Shown here one piece after another: positions 36,105 to 46,914 of a stretch of 64,000 bases of DNA. Under the pieces are notes generated by a model. It saw only the letters and a program-made list of their open reading frames with translations. It searched no databases and was not told the origin of the DNA. The stretch is from positions 48,536,344 to 48,600,343 of the forward strand of contig CM068370.1 in assembly GCA_034769895.1 (NCBI GenBank), read 5' to 3'. Source of the DNA: Magicicada septendecula (lineage: Eukaryota; Arthropoda; Insecta; Hemiptera; Cicadidae). The first letter of the stretch is position 1. Each line of letters begins with the position of its first letter. The translations under genes and the position numbers were made by a program.

Positions 36105-36111
36105 TTTTTAC
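36105..36111. repeat. target duplication of the THAP transposon, left copy
   Basis: TTTTTAC, repeated at 38234-38240. The empty target is preserved in the other PLE arm at about 31985. Confidence 0.75.
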
Positions 36112-36423
36112 TAGAGCTCTATAATATAGGTATTCGCACCCGCCATCTTTGCTCCGAGACTATTAAATGTAATGTGGCGGGAGCAATGTAAGCACGCTGT
36201 GCATTGCATTATTTAATGTAAATTATGTATGTAAATATTAATATTTTTACATATCAGGGTTACAACCTTAGTGTACTAATTTGATTTATGTGTTACACAC
36301 GAATATGTATAATAATCATCTCATCTTGGCAGTGAAAACAAGGTTATAAATACTGGTGTTAGAGATATTATTAATGTTATGTAGTATGTTTTGCAGATTG
36401 TTGTACTACATCTCATAATCATA

Positions 36424-36799
36424 ATGACTGGTTGTTGTGCTGTAAATTGCAAAAATCGAATAGAAACTAATTTTAGAACATTCAAATTTCCGGCAGACCC
36501 TATTCGATGTGCAAAATGGATTCAAAATATGAGACGAGACAAATTTATACTAAGCAAGGGAATGCGTCTGTGTGACGTAAATTTAATGGTTGTTCCTTAA
36601 AAGTTTGTGAATGTGAATCATAACGACTAAAAATGTAATACACCTTTGCACTTTTAGGTTCATTTTGAAAGTTCACAGTTTGAACAGGCACGAGTAGATT
36701 GTTGGAAAAAAACTGAAGCCTAATGCCATACCGACTTTGTTTGACGTACCAAATCCACCTCCTATGATCGGCCCAGTTCCACGCAGATCACTGTACAAG
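36424..36799 (+). pseudogene. THAP-domain transposase fragment with an intron
   Basis: ATG at 36424 begins Met-Thr-Gly-Cys-Cys-Ala-Val-Asn-Cys, the first Cys pair of a C2CH THAP finger. A GT...AG intron (36577-36657, 81 bp) splits the second pair: exon 1 ends Leu-Cys-Asp, exon 2 begins Val-His-Phe, completing Cys-x-x-His. Exon 2 goes on with Ser-Gln-Phe-Glu and Trp-Lys-Lys. A one-base-long A run (seven A at 36716-36722) then shifts the frame; the following Pro-Asn-Ala-Ile-Pro-Thr-Leu-Phe, diagnostic for THAP, is read in the new frame. A splice donor AAG/GTGG is possible near 36800. Function would be binding of the transposon ends. Confidence 0.75.
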
Positions 36800-38233
36800 G
36801 TGGTTTATTTTTTAATCCATTAATTATAAATATAATGTTAGACTATAACTAAAGCCCGGATTCACGTGCAATTGCATCTTTTTTTTTGCTAGTTCGTAAA
36901 CGGCCAGTGACAAGTTATTTATCCGAATCGGGACGTGTAGGTCATTTTAACATACATTTTATTTTGCACAAAATTGCACGTTTTGGGGGTTACTGCATAA
37001 AATTGCACATTCTGTAGTTTTAATGCACAAAATTGCACATTTACCTGTTTTTCGAAAATCAGCTGCGCGATAGCCAAGCGCGAAACATACACGCAGATCG
37101 TAAACAAAGTCGAGAACAAAATCAGCACGAAGAAATTCTAGTCCAGTAAGCAGGTTTTGACATAACAAAATTTTGACTGTCGATGGAATTTCACGAAATT
37201 TGATATGTATGTTCTATATGCACACTAGAACAAAGTTAAACTGTACGCTTTTTATTTGGGGGTGAGAACCACCCCTTTTTCAAGGGTGATTGATAAAAAA
37301 AAATTAACCCCAGGATCCAATAGAGAATCAAATTCTAAGCAAAAAAGTCAGTACGCAACTGTTTTGAAAAATGCGTTGTTTTCGAGTTATTCCAAATCAA
37401 CATTTTCGATTTTTACCCCCAAAAAACAGGATTTTAGCGTAATTTTTAGCGAATAACTAAACAACGTTTGAGTTTATAGTAAAAATGAATAGGACCAAAA
37501 TTATTCTATATGAAATAACAAACAAAATGCGTTTTGGCCGGGTTTTAATCCACGAGTTGTTTTCAAGATATGGCCGTGAGAAGTTGTAACTTGCAAATTG
37601 TTTGCTTGTACTAACAAAGTTTAACCCTTCCTACTAACCGAGGAAAATACTTTTGACTATAAAATGTCTAGTGCAATGAAAAATACATTATTGTTAATTT
37701 TAATAAAATGTTAAGCTAAACTTTTTATTATTAATTTTAACTAAATGTTAAGCAAAAAACCTGAATATAAACTTAATAGTAAGTAAGTTAAAAATGTAAA
37801 TTCGTGTTTATTAAAAATAGTTTTAGTAACTTTGTTTGGACTTTTGGACAAACGAAGTTTAGTAAACATTAATTCAACAGCCATCTATTATAAACGGGAA
37901 TAAAAGTAAAATCTGAGAATATATACCTAACAAAGTGGTAAGTGGTAACGATTGGTACGGTATTTGTTGTTTTTTAGACAAAATTATTCTCCTCTTACTA
38001 TGGTCTGAATCAGTAAGTTTTAAGATGAAAACTATTATTTCCATATTTTTAAAGACGTGGGACATAATTTCACACTTTGAAATTATATTTTTGGCACGAA
38101 AAACTATAATAGTTTATGTAATATCGAAAACAAACTTATACTGCGTCCCATGTATACACAAGCGCCACCATAATATTATGTCAATTTCGGAACAAAGATG
38201 GCGAGTGCGAATACTCCCTTTTATAGATCCTTA
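36800..38233 (+). other. non-coding body of the THAP transposon
   Basis: No transposase catalytic domain is visible. Contains an imperfect triplicate of AAAATTGCAC (36967-37040) and phrases such as GGGGGTGAGAACCACCCC (37258), otherwise AT-rich. Confidence 0.5.
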
Positions 38234-38287
38234 TTTTTACTTATAAAAAACTTAGTGTTCCGAGTCGTCAATATTATAGTGATATTT

Positions 38288-38411
38288 AATTCATAAACCT
38301 TCGCGGGCGTGCGCACAACAACTCACCGAAGTTTCATCGCAATCGGATGAATGGCATAGGAACGCATACGGGACAAAGAAAGAAAGAAACATTCATTTTT
38401 ATAGATATAGA
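38288..38411 (-). other. Helitron 5' terminal region
   Basis: Starts with the right copy of the PLE target duplication (38288-38298). Contains TTTCATCGCAATCGGATGAA (38331) and ends with the Helitron 5' terminus (TC on the minus strand) next to T of the host. Confidence 0.75.
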
Positions 38412-38548
38412 TTAAAAATATTAATGCTAATATTATTATATTATTATATTCATATATATATATATATAATAGTATGTTTTTCTTTTTTTTTATAGTTATA
38501 AAAAAAGAAAAACATACTATTATTATTATAAATATTTATATATAAATA
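38412..38548 (-). repeat. AT-rich inverted repeat flanking the NUMT, right arm
   Basis: Reverse complement of 9574-9715, including the hairpin at 38468-38521. Together with the 43 bases left of the Helitron it forms the inverted partner of the left flank, so the NUMT lies between inverted copies. Confidence 0.75.
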
Positions 38549-38555
38549 TATATTA

Positions 38556-38588
<33 letters not shown>
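38549..38588. repeat. AT microsatellite
   Basis: Mostly TA units between the flanking repeat and the LTR-element remnant that begins TGTAGCGTGACAG. Confidence 0.8.
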
Positions 38589-38591
<3 letters not shown>

Positions 38592-40047
38592 AGCGTGACA
38601 GAAAATCCACTACATCTTAAGTCATTTGAAATCATAAAGTTTAATTACACCAACAAATGTTATAATAATATTGAATGACATTTAAATGAATCAAAGGAAT
38701 GAACCACGATAAAATAAAAATCCTCATTACATTATATATAAAAACCACTGTTTAAAAAAACCAAAGAAAGTATCGAAGCAACTCATAGTATAATATCAGT
38801 AATTTACCCAGGAAGCTAAGAGCAGTAGAGCAGTAAACCAGTTATATAAGACCATATCAAGAAAAAAGAGATTCAATTAAAGAGTGGTGAATACCAAAAT
38901 ACCCCAAAAAACAAGAAGAGGGAAGAATAAAGTTTGTGAACAGGAAGAAAACAATACCCTGAAACCTGTAGAGAAGAATAAAGTCAGTATCAGTGAATAA
39001 GTTAAATGCTCCAAACTAAACCTCAGTCGAGATAACACCAAGTACCTTGGTTTACCCAAGAATGAAGAAGGAAGACAAGAAAACCAGAAGAATGAAGACT
39101 AGAAGAGGGACAAGAATGAAGACTAGAAGAAGGACAAGAAAGAAGACCAGAAGGAAGATACGAAGAAGGACAAGAAAGAAGACAGGAGGAGAGGAAGAAA
39201 TAGTATGAAAGAAACACCGTTGTAAAACCTATTATTATATAAACTACTATCAACCCCAAACCCACAAAAACTATGCAAAAGAAAGTATAACATACCCAAA
39301 ATCCTATAAAAATGTAATTATTGAGAAAACTAAAGTGCTGTATAGCGTTATAAGAAGTGAACTGACTAAAGCTATTGTGTAATAAAGAAAATAAACTAGT
39401 CTTAACAGTCCATGATTTCTAAAGGTCTGGTCTGAGATAATAAGACTCAAAATATCAGAACCAACAGTGAAAGTGAATTTGTGTAAGTGTTTTTTAGAAA
39501 TGCAATAAACTTAAAGTTGGTGATACTATAACTTATCAGTATGCTATATCACAACTTTAATATCTAATAATAAACAGCATAATAAAATGGCAGATTTCCA
39601 GTATTTTATTATTTTAATGTCAATCTTTATTTACCAGACATTTGTAAAAAATGATAATAAATAGAGTATGGGAGTTCATGTTTACTGATGTAGGGGATCA
39701 CAAATAATAATGGTTTAGACCAGAAAGGACTGGCATTAATATAGTATTAATAAGTGTAAAATGTTTAAATAGACTGTTTATTCACAGTCCTAAAATCAAG
39801 GTGTTAGTAAAATGTATTTGTAAGAGTTATTAGAAAATAAGATTTATGTTATGTGTTCTAAAAGAATTATGTTTGCTAAATAATAGCCTACATACCATTA
39901 ATAATGTTCCAATAGGTATGCTATGCTAACTCAAAAATAGTTAAAAGATATATGTTCAAATCATGTCTGCAATATGTTCAATTGTGCAGATTGCTAAACA
40001 ATGTTCATAATTAATTATTTTAATAACTGTAGTGTTAATTAACTACT
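38589..40047 (+). other. non-coding internal DNA of the second LTR element
   Basis: No gene recognised. Contains a purine-rich imperfect tandem repeat at about 39060-39195 with units like AGAATGAAGACTAGAAGA, which gives a spurious minus-strand ORF. Confidence 0.5.
40043..40047. repeat. Copia target duplication, left
   Basis: CTACT directly before the 5' LTR, repeated at 44560-44564. Confidence 0.85.
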
Positions 40048-40252
40048 TGTTGGATATATGCAATACATTTATATTGTATAATATATGTAATGCGCGTGAG
40101 CATGTATAAGTTTGTTAGTTTTCAGTTTGTAACAAGACGCCGTGAGTGAAGCACGTGTCGTAGTACTGTGTATTAAGTATGTATTGTGTATGGTTTAATA
40201 AACTTTATTATACTCTGAAAACTCTCATATTACTTCAATCCACACTTTAACA
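40048..40252 (+). repeat. Copia 5' LTR
   Basis: 205 bp, TGTTGGATATATGC ... CACACTTTAACA. The stretch TTTAATAAACTTTATTATAC includes an AATAAA polyadenylation signal. Confidence 0.95.
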
Positions 40253-40264
40253 TGATAGCAGAGG
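40253..40264 (+). other. primer binding site, initiator tRNA-Met type
   Basis: TGATAGCAGAGG directly after the LTR, one mismatch from the complement of the initiator tRNA-Met 3' end (TGGTAGCAGAGG). Confidence 0.75.
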
Positions 40265-40349
40265 TGCGTGGTTTAATAAACTTGTGGTCAAGAGTTTAAG
40301 TGAGTATAGTATCGTTTTTTTGTGCTGTCGCATGCTGTGATACGGAAAA

Positions 40350-43300
40350 ATGGCGAAGTACAATGACATTACAATTCCAGTGTTTGATGGAGAGGACTAT
40401 AGTATGTGGAGAAAACGTATTGTGTTGTTTTTGAAATTTAAAAAATGTGATGAAGTGATAACACGAGCAAAAACGGCGCAGGATAAAGACCCGTGGGACG
40501 ATAATGATTTAAAGGTTATGAACTATATATACAGTAATATAATGAATAAGCAATTGGAATTTATTAGTGATAAAACAACGGCGTATGAAATAATTCAAAA
40601 GTTTGATGAAATGTATTTGAAAAAGTCTACGGCATTGCAAATTGTATATAGAAATAAATTGGAAAAATTAAGACTTAAAAATTATACTGATGCAGCGACA
40701 TTCTTCAGTGATTTTGAAAAAAACTGTGAACGAGCTTAAAAACGCGGGTGCTACTGTGTCAGAAAAAGAAAAATTAAATTATATGTTAAATACGTTGCCG
40801 GAGTCATACAGTTATATAGGCGATTTAATAGACGCATTAAAAGAAGAAGATCAAACTGTGGATTATGTGAAAAGTAAAATTCAAATGACTGAAATAAAGC
40901 ATCAAAAAGATGAATATTCTGGACGAAAATCTAACGCATTCATGGCGGATAAAAGTCGACAACTGCGAACATGCTTTCAATGTGGCAAAACTGGTCATAT
41001 CAAGAGAGACTGTAAATATGGTGGCCAAGCGGCAGGCAGCAGCAATACATGGCGAGCACCACGAGGCAGACAAGAAACCGAAAAAAGTAACTACGCCAGA
41101 CGGCATGGCAATTTTCGAAGTCAGCGAGGTGCAAGAGCACATCAAGCAACTCAGTCGCAGCAGAAGAATCCAGATACGAGCGCATGGGTTATAAGAGTCG
41201 ACTATCACACGGCGCATAATAGTAAGGTAGATAAAGATAAGTTTAATAATTGCGAGATTAATTGGTTATTAGATAGCGGTTGTACTGACCATATAATAAA
41301 TAATGATAAATATTTTGATAAATGTATGATACTTAAAGAACCTGTTAATGTTTATTTGGGAGATAATAGAGTTGTAAAAGCAACTAAAATTGGTAATGTG
41401 GTAAGTTACTTTGATCTTTTTGGTAAGAGAAATGAAGTAAACATGCAAAATGTATTTTATGCTAAAGATATGCATACAAATTTAATAAGTTATGGTAAAA
41501 TAACGGAAAATAATACTATTATTTCTAAAGGTAAAATGACAAAAATTATTGATAAGTTTGGAAATACTACAGCTGTAGCTTGGAAAGAAAATGGTCTATA
41601 TAAGATGAAAAGTAAATTAAAAAATGTAGAGTCATTGGTAAATGTTGCAAATAAAAATTGTGATAATATGAGTAAAAAAGAAAGGTGGCATCGTATGCTG
41701 GGCCATGTAAATTTTAATTATTTGAATATTTTGTGTAAACATAAATTGTTAAGTGGTATTCCAAATGAACTTGAATCAGAATTCATGAAGTGCAAAATAT
41801 GTGTTGAAAATAAAATGCATAATATTCCATTTGAAAATAATAGAAAAAGAGCAAAAGATATTTTAGAAATTGTTCATACTGATGTGTGTGGACCTTTTAA
41901 AACAGCTGGTCTAAATGGGGAAAAATACTTTATTTCCTTTATTGATGATTACAGTAAGATAGCTAAAGTTTATACCATGATGTCTAAAGTAGAAGTTTTC
42001 AATTGTCTTGTTCAATATGTAAATGAGTGTGAAAACTTAACGGGTAAAAGAATTAAATTTTTGAGGTGTGATAATGGGAAAGAATACTTAAATGGTAATA
42101 TTTATAATTTTGCCAAAGAAAAAGGTATTATAATTAATAATTGTCCTGCTTACATACATGAATTAAATGGAACCGCAGAACGGTTTAACAGAACGATAAT
42201 GGATATGTCACGTTGTTTATTAGCTGAAGCACAAATCCATAAAAAATATTGGCCTGAAATAGTTTGTGCTGCTACTTATTTGAAAAATCGTACGTTATCA
42301 AATACTATAGAAAAGAAAACTCCTTATGAAATATTTTTTGGGACGAAACCGAATGTTTCAAATTTACATTTATATGGTAGTAAAGTTTTTGTAAGAAAAC
42401 CGGAACAAAAAAGATTTTCTAAGTGGGATAAAAAGGCTGATATGGGAATTTTGATCGGTTATAGTGAAGTTGGTTATAGAGTGCTAATTAATGGAAAAGT
42501 AATAGTGGCTAGACATGTTGATATTGTTGAAGAAAATGTAAATTGTATTGGCTTGAATGAATGTGAATCTGATGTAGAAGTATATGAATCTTCAGATAAT
42601 GAATCTCTTGATGATAGCTTTAAAGGTATAGATGAAAATCTCGGGGATGAAAATGAAAATAAAATAAAAAAATCTGAGCGTATAAGAAAAACCCACCAAA
42701 AAGATATGAAGATTATTATGTATATAATAGTAATATTTTTGCAAATTATTGTAGAGCAGATACTCCTAGTACATTTGAGGAGGCGCTTGAGAGCAATGAA
42801 AGTAAGTATTGGTCAAAAGCTATGGATAAAGAAATTGATTCGTTAAATAAAAATAAGACTTGGCAATTAGTTGAAAATGTAAATGGTAAAAAAATATTGG
42901 ATGTAAAATGGATTTATACAAAAAAGTCTGACAATGCTTATAAGGCCAGGTTAGTTGTAAGAGGTTTTCAGCAAACCGATAAAATTGATGATGTTTATTC
43001 TCCTGTTGCGAGAATGCAAACTTTAAAGATTTTATTATCATACTGTTGTCAAATGGGTCTAATTATTGAACAAATGGATGTAGAAACTGCATTTCTAAAT
43101 GGTAAAGTAAGTTCTGAGGTATATGTCCATCAACCAAAAGGTTGTGAGGATGGTACAAATAGAGTGTGTAAGTTAATAAAAGCTTTGTATGGTTTAAAGG
43201 AAAGTCCCAGAGCTTGATATGAATGTCTTGATAAATTTTTAATAAGTTTGGGTGTTAAGAAAAGTAATTTAGATTATTGTTTATATACTTTTGGAAATGG

Positions 43301-44341
43301 AAAAGATACTATTTATTTATTAATATTTGTGGATGATTTATTAATTTGTGGACGTAACAAAGAAAAAATGCAAAATATTAAGAAACTTTTATCAGAAAAA
43401 TTTAAAATGAAAGATCTTGGTAAAATTAAAGAATATCTTGGTATTACCATAGAGTATGAGTTCCGTAAATGTGTAATAAAATTAAGTCAAACAAAATATA
43501 TTGAGTCATTAGTAAGAAAGTATAATTTAGAAAACAGTAAGATGTATAATACACCTATGGAGGTAAATTTAAAAGTTGAAAAGTCTGATATTTGTGGAAG
43601 GAATATTCAATATAGAAATTTAATTGGTGCATTATTATATATAAGCTCAGCTACAAGGCCTGATATAAGCTTTAGTGTAAATTACTTAAGTAGATATCAG
43701 AATTGTTATAATGAAATACACTTTAAATATGCTTTGCGAATATTAAAGTACTTGTATTTAACGAAAGATTTATTTATTAAATAAATAATACTTATTTATT
43801 TAAATATTTATTTACTTATAAAAGAAATGATAATTCTGAAATTATAGATTGTTATGTTGATGCCGATTGGGCTGGTGACCATTTGGACAGAAAATCTACA
43901 ACTGGTTATGTAATTCGATTATTTGGTAATGTAATTTATTGGAAGTCTAGAAAACAAAAGTGTGTAACAAAGGCTTCGACATATGCAGAGTATGTAGCGT
44001 TGTCGGAAGCTGTGAGTGAATTGAAATTTGTGAAAGAATTGCTAAAATTGTTTAATGTAACTTTAGAAAAACCGATTAATATTTTTGAAGATAATTCGGG
44101 AGCGATAAGTTTAGCAAAGTATGGAAGTTTTACGAAAAATTCTAAACATATTGAAGTTCATTACCATTATGTACACGAATGTATAAAAGAAAATATGATT
44201 AATGTTGTAAAGGTAAATTCTGATGATAATATTGCTGATATATTTACAAAGTCATTGTGTAAAGAAAAGTTTGAGAGATTTCGAACTATGCTGAACTTGA
44301 AATGTGTATTTGTAAAAATTGAATTTGTAAATACAATATAA
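40350..44341 (+). pseudogene. Copia gag-pol polyprotein, four disruptions
   Basis: One polyprotein giving capsid, protease, integrase, reverse transcriptase and RNase H. Seen in order: gag from ATG 40350; CCHC knuckle Cys-Phe-Gln-Cys-Gly-Lys-Thr-Gly-His (about 40973); protease Leu-Leu-Asp-Ser-Gly-Cys (41266); GAG-pre-integrase Trp-His-Arg-Met-Leu-Gly-His (41687); integrase with Asp (His-Thr-Asp-Val, 41876), Asp (Arg-Cys-Asp-Asn-Gly, 42066) and Glu (Asn-Gly-Thr-Ala-Glu-Arg, 42166); RT Phe-Val-Asp-Asp (43326); RNase H Asp-Ala-Asp-Trp (43861). Lesions: one extra A in a seven-A run at 40717-40723; a one-base loss near 42690-42707 before RT; TGA in place of the family Trp codon at 43215-43217; an AT-rich insertion with stop and frame change at about 43770-43830. 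Not functional as written. Confidence 0.95.
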
Positions 44342-44354
44342 ATGTAAGGAGGCG

Positions 44355-44559
44355 TGTTGGATATATGCAATACATTTATATTGTATAATATATGTAATGC
44401 GCGTGAGCATGTATAAGTTTGTTAGTTTTCAGTTTGTAACAAGACGCCGTGAGTGAAGCACGTGTCGTAGTACTGTGTATTAAGTATGTATTGTGTATGG
44501 TTTAATAAACTTTATTATACTCTGAAAACTCTTATATTACTTCAATCCACACTTTAACA
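44355..44559 (+). repeat. Copia 3' LTR
   Basis: 205 bp, identical to the 5' LTR except CTCTTATATT for CTCTCATATT. Followed by CTACT (44560-44564). Confidence 0.95.
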
Positions 44560-44564
44560 CTACT

Positions 44565-44951
44565 ACACCACACAATAAGTTATAAACCATGTTATTTTCA
44601 TATAATAGTAATTATGTAAAGTCAGAGGAGGAGTTAAGTTTAAATTTATTTGAGAAAGACAGAAATATAAAATTCTAAAATCTAGGCCATCTGGTGAATT
44701 CACAGAAACAATATAAACCAATATAATTCACTTATAAATCCTGTAAACTAGCCAGATTTATGTAAGATAACTCAGTTAATCACTACTAGGAATGATCCTA
44801 TGAGTTAAAATGATAATAAGGAAATATACCTTAACATATTGTAAATTTTCAAAATATATAAATCAATTAATTTTAAAGAGCAATGTCAAATTTACAGATT
44901 AACACAAAAAACCAGTTCAAAGGTTTAATTTATATGTACTTAAGGAAAGGA
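44565..44951 (+). other. internal DNA of the second LTR element after Copia
   Basis: No gene. Continues the split non-coding region up to the LTR start phrase GGAATAGGAA; AAGTCAGAGGAGG (44620) parallels AAGTCAGAGAGGG at 7508 in the first element. Confidence 0.45.
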
Positions 44952-46672
44952 ATAGGAATATGAATAATTAAAATTTATTATAATAGTATTAAGAATATTT
45001 AAAATGGAGGAAATTCGTATAAAGATGGATATCCAATTTTGAGCCTATATTTCCAAAAAGTGAACAAAATTTGTTAATTTCCACAAAATGTCTACAGATA
45101 TGGACTATAATACATCAATTTAAAGGGAATGAGATGATTACACCAATAATAAGGTTCATAATTCATAAAAGTGATAAATAAAAAATAGATAAATTCCATA
45201 TATAATGTAATATTTTATCATGTGTATGGGAAATCGAAATATGTTAACAATACTTTTTCAAAGATTAACTGGGCCAGATTTATGACCAAGTTAATTAGTC
45301 TTTTGTTGAATATCAAGCTGAATAGTTGTGTTACAAAACGTTCTTTAAATCGAGTCGAAAATGGTACTAGCGTTTAGCCATTAAAATAAATGAAACGAGA
45401 GTTAGACGAATTAGACACTTTTTAAAACTAAAGCTATCAAAACGTTCACGACAATAGTGAAAATAAACATCTAACTTCATGATACGAGTGACAGAAAACA
45501 GTAAAACATTATATTCAAACTAATTCACTCTACAAATCATAACCATATCTTGAGAACGTTAACTCAAAGAAGTGAGCACCTACAAAATAAACTAATCAAC
45601 ACAAGTTTACACAGAACACTTCGTCAGAATACACCAAATAACTTAACAGACATATTACACCAGTGCGGGAAGATTTCAGACATTCACGAAGGTAATTTTG
45701 TCGTGATTTTGGACATGCCGATTTTGCAGTGAACTCGCCATATCTAGTAGTGGCCATCTTGAAAATTCAAGCCTGCCTTCTTTATCTTCCAGCAGTGACG
45801 TCATCGTCTGCATATTGGTTTGACAACATTCATACACATTACTTATAGGAATTATTTAAATTCTATTGAATAATAATTATTATATTTGTGTTAATTGTTA
45901 ATGTTATACTTTCTCGTCACCCTTCTCTGACTATTAATTCTAATCGCTCAAAGAACCTGTCTTTTAATATATTAAATATCATAAATTTTGTTCTGTATGA
46001 CACAATCGATAATTCCCGAGACAGAGTCGATAATTGCTCTCCATCGATAAAAAATCGATTATTTATTTAAATTGTCAATAAAGCTTTATATTTCCATTAT
46101 TTCTTGTCTGTTACTTATTTCACAGGTTAATTTAAGAGTATTTATTAAGGCTGGAGGACTTAAGTAAGAAGAAAATATTTTATTTGAACGAGATATTGGA
46201 CCAGCCAGAAAAGTCACCAATCGATTATTAACTGGAGTTAATCTATTTAACTCCAGACTTGGTTCAAATCTTCAAGAAGTGCTCGCCGGTCAATAAATAC
46301 CTGGCTGTTGTTAAAATCTTTACAAGAACCTTATAAAACAGATTTATATCTTATACACACCTCTTAATAAACATAAACAAAATCTTTTACTATTTGAAAA
46401 TTCTATTTTTATATATTTTTCTATCAACTTTTTATCTTTTGTAACGACCGGCATACAGAAGTCCTGTTACAAAGTGACGTCCAACTTAGAGGGCTTAATA
46501 ATCTAATTTTATTCTTCGTATTGTTTAAATTAGCAGCCATCCTTACTTTTCTTTTATAAAATTGCTAAACTGCTATAATTGTTTTTATTATTTAGACAAA
46601 GCTTTTCGTCATTACTGACATCTTCAGGTCTTAAACAACCTGAAGAAAAAAAAAAAAAAAAAATTAATAATC
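44952..46672 (+). repeat. diverged LTR of the second element
   Basis: About 1.72 kb, the same length as the LTRs of the first element. Similar landmarks in the same order: TAGGAA start, GCAGCCAT/CAGCAGTG region, TAATGTTATACTTTC (45899; compare 8804), CTGACTATTAATTC, AATCGAT-rich block, then TTGGC after the end. A short Leu/Ser ORF at 45888-46070 is chance. Confidence 0.55.
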
Positions 46673-46709
46673 TAAGCTTGGCAGCGATCAATAAATAGAG
46701 ACAGAGAAG

Positions 46710-46858
46710 ATGCAAAGACGAGCTACATCGAAAAAGAGGGCGGCAGAGGCCGAAAAAGAAGTTGACATGGGGGATAAGGAGGCAACACCCGTGGAGGATC
46801 CGGAAGTGTTACTAACCCAGGTGGAACCGAAACAACCCGTACATTTTTATAGGGCCCC
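46710..46858 (+). pseudogene. gag N-terminal fragment of the second LTR element
   Basis: Encodes Met-Gln-Arg-Arg-Ala-Thr-Ser-Lys-Lys-Arg-Ala-Ala-Glu-Ala-Glu-Lys-Glu, nearly identical to the protein at 1838, then diverges and is cut at about 46843 by foreign GC-rich sequence. It fixes the start codon of the intact copy. Confidence 0.8.
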
Positions 46859-46906
46859 CTAATTAGTTTCGCGGGGGGGGGGGCCGTTTCGTTAGCGCCG
46901 CCACTG
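46844..46906 (+). mobile_element. hAT-type terminal fragment
   Basis: An 11-base G run followed by CGCCGCCACTG, resembling the right terminus of the 48384-51117 element (G/C run then GCGCCACTG). Only one end is present. Confidence 0.4.
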
Positions 46907-46914
46907 GTAAAGGC

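Larger units (their letters stand above)
36112..38233 (+). mobile_element. THAP-encoding DNA transposon (P-element-like), decayed
   Basis: 2122 bp between TTTTTAC target duplications. Imperfect terminal inverted repeats of about 60 bp: TAGAGCTCTATAATA...TATTCGCACCCGCCATCTTT at the left and the complement of AAAGATGGCGAGTGCGAATA at the right. The mirror arm of the host PLE shows the exact empty site. It encodes a THAP zinc-finger start, the DNA-binding domain of P-element transposases, but no RNase-H-like catalytic region is recognisable, so it is an internally deleted or highly decayed copy. Confidence 0.8.
31899..38287. mobile_element. Penelope-like element, head-to-head inverted dimer
   Basis: Two copies of one PLE face away from a 30-bp spacer (34034-34063). 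The left arm is 31939-34033; the right arm is 34064-36111 continued at 38241-38287 after the THAP transposon. Arms appear identical wherever compared. Both outer ends are 3' ends; the left has 40 extra bases (31899-31938). An 11-bp target duplication flanks the whole, so it went in as one event. PLEs are retroelements whose reverse transcriptase resembles telomerase and whose GIY-YIG nuclease makes the target nick; inverted partial copies are known for the group. Confidence 0.85.
25375..38411 (-). mobile_element. Helitron, 13.0 kb, loaded with nested insertions
   Basis: Minus-strand element. The 5' end is TCTATATCTATAAAAATG (complement of 38394-38411), starting with TC; the 3' end is CTAG (25375-25378) preceded by a short hairpin of GGCATTGC/GCATGCC type, both Helitron hallmarks. 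The host bases on the two sides, joined, give TTTTTAA^TTTAACTATAA, which is exactly the uninterrupted sequence near 9710-9730 on the other strand: insertion between A and T without target duplication. It carries a Rep/helicase gene, a minisatellite, and a PLE insertion. A second copy of the 5'-region motif TCGCAATCGGATGAATGG at about 30984 plus a hairpin ACCCGTGCTTCGCTACGG (31011) suggests that the 5' portion derives from a second Helitron. Confidence 0.88.
40048..44559 (+). mobile_element. Copia-type LTR retrotransposon
   Basis: 4512 bp with 205-bp LTRs (TG...CA), CTACT target duplications, a primer site matching initiator tRNA-Met, a purine tract AAGGAGGCG before the 3' LTR, and a gag-pol in the Copia order (integrase before reverse transcriptase). 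The two LTRs differ at one visible base, so insertion is recent, although the coding region is broken in four places. Confidence 0.97.
38589..46858 (+). mobile_element. decayed LTR element related to the one at 1-9573, split by Copia
   Basis: Order: internal 3' non-coding part (38589-40047 and 44565-44951), an LTR (about 44952-46672), then primer-site-like TTGGCAGCGATC and a gag start (46710). So an LTR has internal sequence on both sides, as after recombination between tandem copies. Similarities to the first element: TGTAGCGTGACAG (compare 6092), ATAATATTGAATG, purine-rich AAGAAGA runs, the LTR start phrase AATAGGAA, and a clearly matching gag N-terminus. Confidence 0.6.

Noticed and set aside
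31939..36111. PLE palindrome as a pure sequencing foldback artefact
   Set aside because: An 11-bp target duplication outside both arms and a transposon in only one arm fit a real insertion; artefact is still worth excluding with long reads.
40717..40724. A AAA AAC as a programmed -1 frameshift site in Copia
   Set aside because: The heptamer is in phase, but the -1 frame meets TGA at once; the downstream gag frame requires a +1 change, so a simple one-base insertion is more likely.
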